Source: Bacteroidota bacterium (GTDB lineage Bacteria; Bacteroidota; Bacteroidia; Bacteroidales; WCHB1-69). From it: a DNA stretch of 64,000 bases. A program made the translations under genes and the position numbers. Shown piece after piece: positions 19,030 through 29,041 of this stretch. Where the stretch lies: assembly GCA_017860455.1 (NCBI GenBank), contig JAGDMF010000013.1:1-64000 (forward strand), in the 5' to 3' direction. Under the pieces are notes generated by a model that searched no databases, was not told the origin of the DNA, and saw nothing but the letters and a program-made list of their open reading frames with translations. Within the stretch, counting starts at the first letter, position 1; the number at the start of each line of letters is the position of its first letter.

Positions 19030-20130
19030 TGGTGTGGGCTGTACTTCAGCATTAATATTGATCGTTTTTAATGGATTTTTTGGATCATTGCTTACGATAT
19101 CAAGAGTAGCCAAATGTGAACCGGTCAGATTTCTAGGGTTAAATGTAATAATTAACTTTGCAGATTCACCAGGATTGATAGTCATACTTTCCATTTTTAC
19201 AGTATAAGAGCTACGGCTTGGGATTAATTGTCTGATTACCAAAGGTGTTTTTCCTTTATTTGTAATTACCAACACTTTTTCAGATTGTTGATGTGTAAAT
19301 TGAGTACCAAAATCGACTGCATCGTTATCACATACAATGACAGGAGCTTCCTGAAGTTGTTTTGGCGTATATTTTGAGAAATCCTCTTTTACATCCATAT
19401 CCAGTTGAAGTGCTATTTTCTTTTCTATAGAGTCATTACAAGTAACCACAATCACTTCTTTAAATTGTCCCACCTGATTTTTCATTCCTGCATCAAAAAT
19501 AACAGTAACAGTTCCTTCTTGATCCGGTTTTAGTACTTTTCCAAAAGAAGTTTCAACAGTTATATGTTTAGGAAGATTGATAAAGTCAATAGGTGAAGAT
19601 TCTGAACTGAAGTTTTTAATTAAGAATTGATACTTTGCTTTTTGAGCATTGGTAGTTGTGATTTTACCCATTCTTTCTTTAAAACGGATTTTTCCGTTTC
19701 CTTCTTTATAACCAGCTAATTCATATACTGTAGGAGGTCTTTTTTCAACAGTTCCTTTAATAAAAATCATGAGGGGAGCTCCACCGTTCAAAGCACTATC
19801 AACAGGTTGGTTGGTGAAAATTTTAATATGTTTATGAAACGAACCGGGTCTTCCCATTGGATCATAAGTGGCATCAATAAAACCTCTACCACCGGGAGGG
19901 ATTGGTTCACGCGTATAATTTGCAGCTGTACAGCCACAACCGGGCTGGACTCTGTCCAATTTTAAATCTTGGTTTCCCACATTGCTGAATTCGAATCGGC
20001 CGGTAACTTTTCCGCCTTCCTCTTTAATTGATCCGAAATCGTAAGTTGTATTGTCAAACTTAATCTGTGGTTGTGCATATAGAACAGCCATCATAAAAAA
20101 TAACAAAACACTTAAATTAAATTTTTTCAT
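19021..20130 (-). CDS. DUF1573-containing exported protein
   Basis: 369 aa with a signal peptide (to residue 19, LYAQ). The first domain shows the DUF1573 pattern: FDNTTYDFGSIKEEGGKVTG, then FSNVGNQDLKL and a PGCGCTAA motif, then GGRGFIDATYDP. Two further Ig-like repeats of the same kind follow to residue 360 (last: LIITFNPRNLTGSH). Such ASH/DUF1573 proteins are common in Bacteroidota and thought to act in the periplasm or at the surface; function is unproven. It follows mpl by 33 bp on the same strand. Confidence 0.9.
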   Translation of the reverse strand: MKKFNLSVLLFFMMAVLYAQPQIKFDNTTYDFGSIKEEGGKVTGRFEFSNVGNQDLKLDRVQPGCGCTAANYTREPIPPGGRGFIDATYDPMGRPGSFHKHIKIFTNQPVDSALNGGAPLMIFIKGTVEKRPPTVYELAGYKEGNGKIRFKERMGKITTTNAQKAKYQFLIKNFSSESSPIDFINLPKHITVETSFGKVLKPDQEGTVTVIFDAGMKNQVGQFKEVIVVTCNDSIEKKIALQLDMDVKEDFSKYTPKQLQEAPVIVCDNDAVDFGTQFTHQQSEKVLVITNKGKTPLVIRQLIPSRSSYTVKMESMTINPGESAKLIITFNPRNLTGSHLATLDIVSNDPKNPLKTININAEVQPTPSK

Positions 20131-20163
20131 AGTACATAAAATTTGAGTTATACTTTGGTTTTT

Positions 20164-21528
20164 TTAAGGTCGCAAATGTACAATTTTTTTTGATAAATCT
20201 TTGATATCAATTCCGTTAAAATTTCCTGATGACATCAACAGAAAAACAGTATTCCGGGTATCAAAAGACAATAGTTTAGACTCCAATTCTTTTGAATTGT
20301 TTAAAACTAAAAGATCTTTTCTTTGAAAAGCATCAATAATCATCGGAATATCGAAAGGAGGCAATTTTTTGTGGGTAATCACTTCAGGATTATAAAAAAC
20401 AATAGCAGTATCAGCTGCATCCATGCAACCTTTATATTCGCTTAGAAATTGCTTATTCAAACTGCTAAAAGTATGAAGTTCCATACAGGCGATAAGTTTA
20501 CGATCTGCAAATTGTTCCCGCACAGCATCAATTGTTGCTTTTAATTTAGATGGTGAATGGGCAAAATCCTTATAAACTGAACAATCTTCATTTTTTTCCA
20601 TCAATTCCAGTCTATTGCTCGCTCCCTTAAAGGTTGAAATGGCATTATAAAAATCTTGTTCCTTCATCCCAATTGTCAAACATGCATTTTTAGCTGCATT
20701 GATATTGGAAAGATTATGTTTTCCAAATATTTGCAATGGGATATCACCATAAGTTGTTGTCAAATAGGTAATTCCATTTTTAATTAGATACGGATGAACA
20801 GAATATCCGATTTTATTGGTTTTAAGTATGGATTTACTTAATTGATTCAATTCCGTATCATCCTGGCAGTATATAAAAGTGCCTTTTTCCGGAATCATAT
20901 CGGCAAATATTTTGAATTGCTCAATGTAAATATCAAAAGTTGGAAATACATTGATATGATCCCATGCAATTCCACTAATGATTCCTATATCAGGTTGATA
21001 CAAATGAAATTTTGGTCTTCGATCGATAGGTGAAGTAAGATATTCATCCCCTTCAATTACCATAATTTTGGCTTCATCGGATAATTTTACCATCACTTCA
21101 AATCCTGCTAATTGGGCTCCAACCATGTAATCACAAGAAAAATGACAACTTTGAAGTACATGAATAATCATGGAGGTGATGGTTGTTTTTCCGTGACTAC
21201 CACCCACAACAATTCTTAATTTATCTTTACTTTGTTCGTACAGAAATTCGGGATAGGAGTAGATTTTGAGACCCAGCTCTTTAGCTTTAATCAGCTCCGG
21301 ATTATCAATCAAAGCATGCATTCCCAGAATAACAGCATCCAGTTCAGGAGTGATTAGATCTGGATTCCATCCGATTTGGGAAGGTAATATGCCGTATTTT
21401 TCCAAACGTGATTTGGCAGGGTCAAAAATTTCATCATCTGAACCGCTAATTTGGTACCCTTTTAAATGAAGAGCAATAGCTAAATTGTGCATCGCACTAC
21501 CCCCAATTGCAATAAAATGTATTCTCAT
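20164..21528 (-). CDS. mpl: UDP-N-acetylmuramate:tripeptide ligase (peptidoglycan recycling)
   Basis: 454 aa, full length. It begins MRIHFIAIGGSAMHNLAIAL and has the Mur-ligase P-loop GGSHGKTT (109-116), the central EGDEY motif, and a C-terminal domain with FAHSP near residue 318. Overall this fits Mpl rather than MurC, which has a different N-terminal Rossmann motif (GIGGxGM). Mpl joins recycled L-Ala-D-Glu-diaminopimelate tripeptide to UDP-MurNAc in the cytosol. Two TAATTTTG boxes (21548-21555 and 21557-21564) lie just upstream on the minus strand. Confidence 0.93.
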   Translation of the reverse strand: MRIHFIAIGGSAMHNLAIALHLKGYQISGSDDEIFDPAKSRLEKYGILPSQIGWNPDLITPELDAVILGMHALIDNPELIKAKELGLKIYSYPEFLYEQSKDKLRIVVGGSHGKTTITSMIIHVLQSCHFSCDYMVGAQLAGFEVMVKLSDEAKIMVIEGDEYLTSPIDRRPKFHLYQPDIGIISGIAWDHINVFPTFDIYIEQFKIFADMIPEKGTFIYCQDDTELNQLSKSILKTNKIGYSVHPYLIKNGITYLTTTYGDIPLQIFGKHNLSNINAAKNACLTIGMKEQDFYNAISTFKGASNRLELMEKNEDCSVYKDFAHSPSKLKATIDAVREQFADRKLIACMELHTFSSLNKQFLSEYKGCMDAADTAIVFYNPEVITHKKLPPFDIPMIIDAFQRKDLLVLNNSKELESKLLSFDTRNTVFLLMSSGNFNGIDIKDLSKKIVHLRP

Positions 21529-21663
21529 CTTTCTAAAATTTTAAATACAAAATTAACAAAATTAAAAATTCAAAAAAGCACTGTTTATGAAAACTATAAA
21601 CAATCGGGTGAGGATTATTTATTTTAGGAAAAGGTGTAAAATAAGGATTCTAAATCAAAAAAA

Positions 21664-23703
21664 CTATTGTTTAATCAATTTTGAAACATACTTTTTTTGA
21701 TCTATAATGGAGTGAACCAAATAAATTCCAGAAGATAAATGGGCTATCTTAATCATTTGTGTATCAGTATATCCAGATTGCACTAATTTCCCATTCATAT
21801 CAAAAATCTGATATGAAATTCTATGGTTCAAGTCTGACGGATAATTTACAATATCATAAGTCGGATTTGGATATAAATGGATCGGTTCGCTATCAATCAG
21901 ATAGTTTTCTGCTATGGAAACATTGTTTTCAGCAGTAGTCATAATCATTCCATTATAGCCACACACATATAAATCTCCTGAAGGAGTTTTGGTTACCTCT
22001 CTCACATTAACGGAAGTAAATCTTTTAAAATCAGCCCAGTTTAATCCTTTGTTTATGGAATAGAAACAATTTCCGGTTGTAGTAAAAGTTAAGATGGTGT
22101 CAGAATTAGTTTTTATAATGGATCTAATTTCACGATTAATAGGTAATGAGATGGAGGTCCAATTCATTCCTCCGTTGACAGATCTTAAAATTTTCCCATT
22201 AACAGTACCTGCTAGAATGGTATCAGCACTCAAATAGATAAAAGTATTGATAATATTGGTGATTCCTGAAGTAAGTTGATTCCACGAATCTCCTCCATCA
22301 ATGGTTTTGAGTATCACCCCATTATTACCCATAGCGAGTCCGTTTTGGAGATCAAAGAATCCGATCTTATTTAAATTTTGAGTTGTAGGAGTTGAAATTT
22401 CAGTCCAAGTTTCACCATCTATAGATTTATAAATCTTGCCCATTGTTGCAGACATCCAAAGGTGAGTTGGATCACCAATATGAATATCAGTGATGCCGTA
22501 AAAAGTTCCTGTATTGTAACCTGTCCAGGTTAATCCGGCATCTACTGTTTTTTGAGCATATCCAACGGATCCGACTAACCAACCTAACTGATTATCATAA
22601 AATTTGATTCTCTTAAATGAAGAGATGGCGGGTAATGTGATTAAATTCCATGACAATCCCTTGTTAATAGTTCTCATTAAAAAGCCATCATCTCCGGAAA
22701 TAAATCCAATATCATCAGTTGGAAAACATATTGTGCTATAGTTCTTATAATCATTAACATAAGTTTGATAGTTGCTAAAATTTACCCCTCCATCTATTGA
22801 TTTCCAAATTCCGCCAAACTCACCTACCGTAATTATTGTACTAGCATTTAATGCAAATAGTGCATTTAAATCATCATAATCTCCAATAACAACATGATCC
22901 CAGCTTGAACCACCGTTATTAGTGCGCATTAAACCATAATCATCCGTAGCAATAAATCCAATACTACTTGTAAGAAACTGCAGTTTATTGATTATTGAAG
23001 TAGTGTTCAGATTAATTGGGGTCCAGGATGTTCCACCATTTTCAGTTTTCAATAAAGTGCCCCAGGTTCCACCTACATATCCTATTTGATCATTTACAAA
23101 GAATGTACAATACAAATCTTCGTCAATACCGGTAAACATTGCATTCCAGCTTGCTCCTCCATTGATTGTTTTGACAATATATCCACTAGTTGTAGAAATA
23201 AAACCCGTTTGATTTGAAACAAAAAATATTTCGTACAAATCTTCGGTCGTGCTAGAAGAAATGAGAGTCCAGGAAACCCCACCATCAATGGAATGGTACA
23301 ATTCTCCGTAATCACTGGTCATAAATCCTTCTAGGTAAGAAATAAAAAATATATCATGATAACTTTTAGTAGATGAAACCGAAGCACATGGGATCCATGT
23401 ACTTCCACCATCATAAGTTCTGGATGCTACTCCATATCCACACACCCATCCGGAATCCTGATTCAGAAAAAAAACCGATTCAATATCGTTTATTGAAATA
23501 TTTCCTGCATAATCCCATGTTAAACCACCATCAATTGTCGAGATCAATACGCCACTATTTCCTACGGCAAATCCTTTTGTATCTGTTACAAATGTAATAT
23601 CTGTCAGTGTATTTCCTTGTGGTAAAGGGTTTAGCCATCTCCATTGTGAATATCCTGTTAAAAGGAATATTAAAAAAACTAATAAAAGTGCTATTTTTTT
23701 CAT
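21664..23703 (-). CDS. YCF48/BNR-type beta-propeller protein with T9SS sorting domain
   Basis: 679 aa with a signal peptide (ending TGYSQ). About a dozen repeats follow, each with an S-I-D-G-G-x-S/T-W core (for example STIDGGLTWDYAG, KTINGGASWNAMF), typical of YCF48/BNR propellers. The last 75 residues are a T9SS type A sorting domain (LYPNPTYD start, GIYLVHS, then KLIKQ). It is therefore exported, sorted by T9SS and attached or released at the surface. It follows the 169-aa exported protein gene by 11 bp. Repeats of this kind often bind sugars or serve as scaffolds; the ligand is unknown. Confidence 0.9.
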   Translation of the reverse strand: MKKIALLLVFLIFLLTGYSQWRWLNPLPQGNTLTDITFVTDTKGFAVGNSGVLISTIDGGLTWDYAGNISINDIESVFFLNQDSGWVCGYGVASRTYDGGSTWIPCASVSSTKSYHDIFFISYLEGFMTSDYGELYHSIDGGVSWTLISSSTTEDLYEIFFVSNQTGFISTTSGYIVKTINGGASWNAMFTGIDEDLYCTFFVNDQIGYVGGTWGTLLKTENGGTSWTPINLNTTSIINKLQFLTSSIGFIATDDYGLMRTNNGGSSWDHVVIGDYDDLNALFALNASTIITVGEFGGIWKSIDGGVNFSNYQTYVNDYKNYSTICFPTDDIGFISGDDGFLMRTINKGLSWNLITLPAISSFKRIKFYDNQLGWLVGSVGYAQKTVDAGLTWTGYNTGTFYGITDIHIGDPTHLWMSATMGKIYKSIDGETWTEISTPTTQNLNKIGFFDLQNGLAMGNNGVILKTIDGGDSWNQLTSGITNIINTFIYLSADTILAGTVNGKILRSVNGGMNWTSISLPINREIRSIIKTNSDTILTFTTTGNCFYSINKGLNWADFKRFTSVNVREVTKTPSGDLYVCGYNGMIMTTAENNVSIAENYLIDSEPIHLYPNPTYDIVNYPSDLNHRISYQIFDMNGKLVQSGYTDTQMIKIAHLSSGIYLVHSIIDQKKYVSKLIKQ

Positions 23704-23714
23704 GGCTATTACAT

Positions 23715-24224
23715 TTATTTTATTTTTAGATATTCTTTGAGTTTATTTTCATTTTTGGCAGTTATCAATTTTTTCATTTCCCCTTTGATGATAACCCCAT
23801 TTTCGGGATTTTCACAATATTGAATAAAAATCAAAATCCCATTATAGTTAATATCATTTGCTGAAGGCTTATCATTTTTATGTTCTATAGCATATTTTAA
23901 AGAAGCTGCCATATAAACACTTGATAATAAGGACTGTTTTTTACAAATTTTTGTAATTTTATCTTCAATCGTAAATGAATAATCGGGAGTTCCGGTCATC
24001 CAGTTAATCATAAATAAAAAAGCATTTAAATTATCTATGTTTGAACTATTAGTTTCATAATTATTTTGAAGAATAAAATCGGCACACTGCAGTGCTAAAG
24101 ATTCATATTCAGCATAATTGGTATTAGAATCAAATTTAATATCTGATACTTTTGGTGCTTTTTGAGCAATAGTAACAACGGTTATTGCCAAAAAAAACAG
24201 ATGAAATAATAACGTTTTTTTCAT
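23715..24224 (-). CDS. Small exported hypothetical protein
   Basis: 169 aa with a signal peptide (to residue 20, VTIAQ). The mature part is helical with a paired-helix look and no motif I recognise. It is first in a two-gene operon with the YCF48-type T9SS cargo (11 bp) and has a TATATTTG box at 24301-24308. The pairing of a small exported protein with a T9SS cargo recurs at 24532-28797. Confidence 0.7.
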   Translation of the reverse strand: MKKTLLFHLFFLAITVVTIAQKAPKVSDIKFDSNTNYAEYESLALQCADFILQNNYETNSSNIDNLNAFLFMINWMTGTPDYSFTIEDKITKICKKQSLLSSVYMAASLKYAIEHKNDKPSANDINYNGILIFIQYCENPENGVIIKGEMKKLITAKNENKLKEYLKIK

Positions 24225-24300
24225 ATTTTTTATATTTAAAGGTTTTTAATTTTGGAAAAGCAAACAATAGCCACAAATTCTTTCCATGAGATTAGAGTTG

Positions 24301-24308
24301 CAAATATA
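24301..24308 (-). promoter_or_regulatory. -7 box TATATTTG of the 23.7-24.2 kb operon
   Basis: TAnnTTTG on the minus strand, 77 bp upstream of the ATG at 24224 and directly beside the repeat array. Confidence 0.5.
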
Positions 24309-24344
24309 AAAAAAAATATAATAACTTATTAATTCAATGAAAAA

Positions 24345-24529
24345 TAAAGAAAGGCGAAAGGCGAAAGGCAAAGGGCGAAGGGCGAATGATAAATGAATAA
24401 TGAATAATGAATAATGAATAATGAATAATTGAGCACATGAGCATTTGAACACATGAGCACATTGAGTACTCGAGCAATCGAGCAATCGAGCAATCGAGCA
24501 TTCGAGCAATCGAGCATTCGAGCATTCGA
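24345..24529. repeat. Composite 7/8-bp array 3' of the 1273-aa T9SS cargo gene
   Basis: Left to right: GGCGAAA-type heptads, about five GAATAAT heptads, GAGCACAT-type octamers, then eight GAGCAATC/GAGCATTC octamers ending 2 bp before the stop codon at 24532. Three overlapping short open frames here are translated repeats and not genes. This fills the 307-bp gap apart from the promoter at 24301. Confidence 0.85.
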
Positions 24530-24531
24530 AT

Positions 24532-27500
24532 CTATTTATTCAATAAAACCTTTTGAAAAAAGAACTCCTCTTTTTGTTTGATTTTTAGGATATAAATTCC
24601 ATTAGAAAAATCGGAAAGATCAATGGTAAAAGGATTTTGATCAATCTCTGAATATTGTTTTAACTTTATACCGGTTAAAGAATAAATGGTAATTTCATCC
24701 GGCATGAATGAAGAACATTTGATGTATATTTTACCGGTTGTAGGATTTGGTGTAATCTGATAGAATTCATTTTTCATTTCAGTTATTCCTGAACAGTCAT
24801 CCACTTCCACCCAAAAAGTATCCGTTGCAGTACATTGATTCTGATCTGAAAAAGTGTAAACAATAGGCCAAATTCCAGGAGTTACATTTGTTGGGTCAAA
24901 TTGATTTCCGGTAACTCCTACTCCGGTAAAAATACCGCCAACAGGAGTTCCTGTCATGGTTGATGGAAGATGATAAGTGCAATAAAAGTCATTTAGACCT
25001 GATAATTGTACATGGGGAACGGTATCCACTTTTATAAGTCTAAAGATGGAGCCGGTACAACCTGTTCCGGGATCAGTATACGTATAAAACGCATCATAAG
25101 TATATGGGGCTAAACCAGTTGGATCAAAAATACCATTATTGATATAAACACCTGAATATACACCTCCTGTAGGAGTTGCACCTGTTAAAACTAAAGGAGA
25201 AGCATTTTCACAAATTTGGATTGGAGCTGAACTCCAGGTAAGAACAGGATTGGGATTAACTTGAAATTGAGTTGGAGTTGTAAAAGTACCCAGACTACAT
25301 TGCGCATTTAAGATTTCACATTTGTATTGTTTTCCGTTTTCGTATTGAGTGATGGGATTAAAAGTGAGTACTGGTGTATTATATCCGATAATATTAGGGT
25401 TTAATCCGCTGATAAGTTGATTATTTTCATACCATCTATAACTGTATAATTGAGGAGATTGTACCGAAACGGAAATAACGGCACTACTAGAATCACACAA
25501 AGAATAACCGGCTGGTTGTGATATGATTTGAGCTCCCTGAACCACTCTGATCAAAGCAGGTGATGTATAGGTTTGTGAGATTCCGGAACAACCGGTTAGC
25601 TTACATCTCACCCAAGTGCTGTCATTCGCGGTTGTTGCATTTTGAATCCTAAGGAAACGACCATTTGGAACCAAGTTAGAAGGAACACCGGTAACCGGAA
25701 TATAGGTACCGTTTTGCAGGATTTCCCATTCATAGAGGGCTGAAAGATCAGAACTATTAGTTGAAACAGAATCAGTTGTCCCTTCACAAAGTGTGATTGA
25801 AAGTGGTTGAGCGGTAATAGGTGCACCCACAATGATCATTCCTCCATTTCCGTAGCCTCTTGGAGAGCAATAATCGTGCACATAAGGTCGGTACAAAAAC
25901 CCATTCATATTGGAATTAATGGTATTCAATTTCAATTTTGAATAATAGGTTGAACTCGGATATCCAACACTATAATTGGTAATTTCAAAATTGCTGTCAT
26001 AATAATCGATATCACTCCAGCCATTTCCGTTTAAAGAATCCACTTGCCATCCGGCATACCAGCTATATTGAAAATTAATATTGGCCGAATTGGTCAGAGT
26101 TACATTAAAATAGGCAGTATCACCCGGACATTTTTCACGGTTAATGACTGTTCCCGTTACAATAGGCGCCGGTAAATTATTATGAACCACAACCCCCAAA
26201 CTATCAGATGAAGTACATCCGTACTGACTAATTGCCTGCATTCTGAGAACACCGGAAATGGGTAACAGCTGGGCAGTATTTCCGGAAAAATTGATCAATT
26301 GATTAGGAGTAGTGGTCGTATAAGTGTAATTGGGATCACCAAAATTAACATCCAGGGTATCGAATTGACAAAGGTGTGTTCTCCACATATTGTACATATC
26401 CATTTTAGGAAGTGCAATATAAGGTTTAGGTCTTGAAAAAACGGTCACCGTATCAGATGCAACACAACCGTTATAGGTTGCAGTAACCACATATTGTGTA
26501 GTTAAAGGTGGTTTTACATAAGGATTTTGGGAAGTAGCCGTATTGATATATGCAGTTGGTCCCCAGCTGTATGTAGCTGTAGATTGGTTAGAGGTAAGGT
26601 TCAGTTGAACACTATCTCCGGCGCAAAAAGTGTAGGATTCTGGTAATGAAATGGCAATATCATGATTCGAATAGGTAACCTGAACTGTATCTGTTAATGT
26701 ACAACCATTATAGGTAGCATAGAGAATATAAGTTGTTGGTCTTCCGGGATTTACATAAGGTGTTTTAGATCCATTTGATGAAAAACCAAGATCAGGATAC
26801 CAGCCAAAAGCCACATTGGATGTAGGTGTAATAGCACCATTTAGTTGTACGCTTGTTCCGCAACTGGCGATTTTATCAGGACCAGCGGAAACAGTTAAGG
26901 CAGGTGTGGCATTTACCGGAGCGAAACGAACGGAGAAAATTTTACCATAGGATGAAGTATTATTACTGGTTAAAGGATACCAGGTTTGCGATCCTTTAAA
27001 ATTGCCCCACAAAATCTGACCTTCATAATCATCTATAAGAGCAACTCCTGTATAATATTGATCAGAAGAACTGCTTACCAGTTTATTTACACGAGCCATA
27101 ATTACATTGCCGTTAGTATCTAAGGTCGCATTAAACGCCCGGTAACTACCTCCTGAAACAGTGGCGTACATAGGGTAATCTCCCAAATAGGGCTGGTTAC
27201 TATATAATGATCCGCAAACTCCAATTTTGTTGTTGTAATAAGTCAATCTGGTAGCCATTTCAGAAGAATTTTGTCCACCGATTGTTTTCAACCAGATATT
27301 ATCTCCATTTAATGCAAATTTTGCCACATAACCATTTTCATCATAAGTGGTATAAGTATTCGGATACAGGTTGGTTTGTCCGATAATTTTCCCACAAATG
27401 ATAATGGATTGATTATCAGCCATTGCAATATCGTAAATATTAAAATATCCGGAAGAAAAATGGCTCCCTCCTAACCTACCCCAGACGCAATTTCCTGACA

Positions 27501-28353
27501 ATCCATCATATTTAGCGTAAAAAAGGGAAGACCCTGCAACTCCACCGGGAACAGCAATTTGATCATCAAATTGGAATAAGGAAGTGGATATTCCTGCATG
27601 GCCAAAAACATAAACTCCTCCTGAAGTATCACAAACAACTCCAAAACCGGCATCATCAGCTGGTGTCCCGATATGTTTTACATAAATGGGAGCTCCTGTA
27701 GAATCCAGTTTCAAAAGAAAAGCATCATCACGCCACATGTTATTACCACCGTAATTGTCTGCCACTACTGTACCCATTTTAAAAATATTATCTTCGAATG
27801 ATCCTACCACATAGACATTTTTATCACGATCTGAGGCGATTCCGTTTGCCTGACAATCTGCAAACGTTTTACTGGTATGAGATATCCAGACAGGTTGTAA
27901 GTTTGAATCAAAACGGGCCATAAAAGCTCTGTTCACCGTTACTGTTGGAAGCAATGAATCTCCTATGTGCACGGTTGAACCTTTCCAATAACCGGTAATA
28001 TAGACACTATTATCTATTCCGATATGCACTTTCTTAACGACACAATAATCACTGCTATTGGAATACCATGCAGCAACATTTGCGTTTAAAACAGTTCCGG
28101 AAGTATCCGATGTGGCTAAAAAATAATGATAAGTGCCGATGAGTGGCAAAGTCAGACTCCCTAAATTAAGAGACCCACTACCATACGAACCGCATATAGT
28201 AAAAAGAGAATCTGATCTTCTTCCACCATCAACTATAGCATTATAGGAAGAATTACCTCCGTACGTTTTTAATCCTATTGCATTTTGACAGTTTTGAGAA
28301 AAAAGAGCATTTGTAATAACAATGATCAACAACGCAGGAATAATTCTTTTCAT
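24532..28353 (-). CDS. Large T9SS-secreted surface protein with Ig-like/PKD-type repeats
   Basis: 1273 aa with a signal peptide (to residue 19, ALFSQ). Residues 20-480 form repeated blocks (VYVVGSF, VYVFGHAG, VYITGYWKG) like the SBBP-type seven-bladed propeller. From about 485 there are Ig-like repeats with paired Cys and the CAGDSVQLNLTS and CEGTTDSVSTNSS starts. The final 75 residues are a type A sorting domain (ITPNPTTGKIYIK ... KVLLNK). It should cross the outer membrane by T9SS. It follows a small lipoprotein gene by 9 bp, forming an operon. Likely an adhesin or surface-layer protein; no catalytic motif was seen. Confidence 0.88.
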   Translation of the reverse strand: MKRIIPALLIIVITNALFSQNCQNAIGLKTYGGNSSYNAIVDGGRRSDSLFTICGSYGSGSLNLGSLTLPLIGTYHYFLATSDTSGTVLNANVAAWYSNSSDYCVVKKVHIGIDNSVYITGYWKGSTVHIGDSLLPTVTVNRAFMARFDSNLQPVWISHTSKTFADCQANGIASDRDKNVYVVGSFEDNIFKMGTVVADNYGGNNMWRDDAFLLKLDSTGAPIYVKHIGTPADDAGFGVVCDTSGGVYVFGHAGISTSLFQFDDQIAVPGGVAGSSLFYAKYDGLSGNCVWGRLGGSHFSSGYFNIYDIAMADNQSIIICGKIIGQTNLYPNTYTTYDENGYVAKFALNGDNIWLKTIGGQNSSEMATRLTYYNNKIGVCGSLYSNQPYLGDYPMYATVSGGSYRAFNATLDTNGNVIMARVNKLVSSSSDQYYTGVALIDDYEGQILWGNFKGSQTWYPLTSNNTSSYGKIFSVRFAPVNATPALTVSAGPDKIASCGTSVQLNGAITPTSNVAFGWYPDLGFSSNGSKTPYVNPGRPTTYILYATYNGCTLTDTVQVTYSNHDIAISLPESYTFCAGDSVQLNLTSNQSTATYSWGPTAYINTATSQNPYVKPPLTTQYVVTATYNGCVASDTVTVFSRPKPYIALPKMDMYNMWRTHLCQFDTLDVNFGDPNYTYTTTTPNQLINFSGNTAQLLPISGVLRMQAISQYGCTSSDSLGVVVHNNLPAPIVTGTVINREKCPGDTAYFNVTLTNSANINFQYSWYAGWQVDSLNGNGWSDIDYYDSNFEITNYSVGYPSSTYYSKLKLNTINSNMNGFLYRPYVHDYCSPRGYGNGGMIIVGAPITAQPLSITLCEGTTDSVSTNSSDLSALYEWEILQNGTYIPVTGVPSNLVPNGRFLRIQNATTANDSTWVRCKLTGCSGISQTYTSPALIRVVQGAQIISQPAGYSLCDSSSAVISVSVQSPQLYSYRWYENNQLISGLNPNIIGYNTPVLTFNPITQYENGKQYKCEILNAQCSLGTFTTPTQFQVNPNPVLTWSSAPIQICENASPLVLTGATPTGGVYSGVYINNGIFDPTGLAPYTYDAFYTYTDPGTGCTGSIFRLIKVDTVPHVQLSGLNDFYCTYHLPSTMTGTPVGGIFTGVGVTGNQFDPTNVTPGIWPIVYTFSDQNQCTATDTFWVEVDDCSGITEMKNEFYQITPNPTTGKIYIKCSSFMPDEITIYSLTGIKLKQYSEIDQNPFTIDLSDFSNGIYILKIKQKEEFFFQKVLLNK

Positions 28354-28362
28354 AGATTAATT

Positions 28363-28797
28363 TTAATTTTTAATAAATGTTAAATAGTCAATACTACCAT
28401 CCCCTCCACTAACATGTTTTAGTTCGATTTTAGTATCTGTGTAGGATAATATTTCCCAATCCTCAGATATTTCTTCAAATGGACCATCGGAAACGGCAAA
28501 AGTAATAATTAATTTTGGAGTACTGTCATCAGTACCTTTTACCCATGTTCCGGTTTGTGTTGAGGAGCCGTTGGTAGCGGTTAAAACACCACTTTCTGCA
28601 AATGTAAACTGATAACCGGAAAAATAGGAAGTGTGATCTGAGCCATCTTCCATGAAACTGGATACTTTCCATTCTCCTTGTTTTACAACATCATTGATGT
28701 TATTATTGGAATTATCATCTGTACAACTTGATAATAACACTATCATTATCAATGTGATAGAAAAAAAGCCTGCAATTTTATTGGTAATTGATTTCAT
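28363..28797 (-). CDS. Small lipoprotein, possible lipocalin-like fold
   Basis: 144 aa. A hydrophobic leader ends in the lipobox LLSSC (Cys about residue 25), followed by an Asp/Asn-rich linker. The rest (GEWKVSSFMEDGSDHT ... FTFAESGVLTATNGSSTQTGTW ... WEILSYTDTKIEL) follows the lipocalin-like pattern found in many Bacteroidota lipoproteins, with eight short beta strands. It heads a two-gene operon with the 1273-aa T9SS cargo. A TACTTTTG box lies at 28872-28879. Confidence 0.75.
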   Translation of the reverse strand: MKSITNKIAGFFSITLIMIVLLSSCTDDNSNNNINDVVKQGEWKVSSFMEDGSDHTSYFSGYQFTFAESGVLTATNGSSTQTGTWVKGTDDSTPKLIITFAVSDGPFEEISEDWEILSYTDTKIELKHVSGGDGSIDYLTFIKN

Positions 28798-28871
28798 GAT
28801 TTTTTGTTTTTTAATAATTATTGTTTTTTGAAGGCTCGCATTTATAGACAGCTAAAGCCCTTTTATGTTGC

Positions 28872-28879
28872 CAAAAGTA
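28872..28879 (-). promoter_or_regulatory. -7 box TACTTTTG of the lipoprotein/T9SS cargo operon
   Basis: TAnnTTTG on the minus strand, 75 bp before the ATG at 28797. Confidence 0.5.
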
Positions 28880-28890
28880 GATAAAAAAAC

Positions 28891-28942
28891 AATATAGATA
28901 TTTTAAATAGTTTTTATATACATTATTGACGCTATCTATATT
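28891..28942. promoter_or_regulatory. Perfect 10-bp inverted repeat between divergent promoters
   Basis: AATATAGATA (28891-28900) and TATCTATATT (28933-28942) are exact reverse complements with a 32-bp spacer. They lie between the TACTTTTG boxes of the lipoprotein operon and the TfoX-N gene. They could be a shared operator or simply an AT-rich cruciform. Confidence 0.35.
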
Positions 28943-28968
28943 TTATATCTAATCATCATATTACTAAA

Positions 28969-29011
28969 GTGTTACATCGTTTAACATTATGAAACATTAA
29001 GAAACATTATT
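28969..29011. repeat. 10-bp-period repeat upstream of the TfoX-N gene
   Basis: Four units: GTGTTACATC, GTTTAACATT, ATGAAACATT, AAGAAACATT. Same period and core (GTTTAACA) as 8885-8922. Confidence 0.6.
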
Positions 29012-29041
29012 AAAAAAAATGGTTATGAGCAGAAAAAAATG

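Noticed and set aside
20164..21528. Considered murC
   Set aside because: The N-terminal GGSAMHNLAIAL motif and overall layout fit Mpl, and no other mur genes are nearby.
24246..24525. Three short minus-strand frames full of Ser, Leu, Ile and His
   Set aside because: They are translations of the GAATAAT and GAGCAATC repeats and have no upstream or downstream support.
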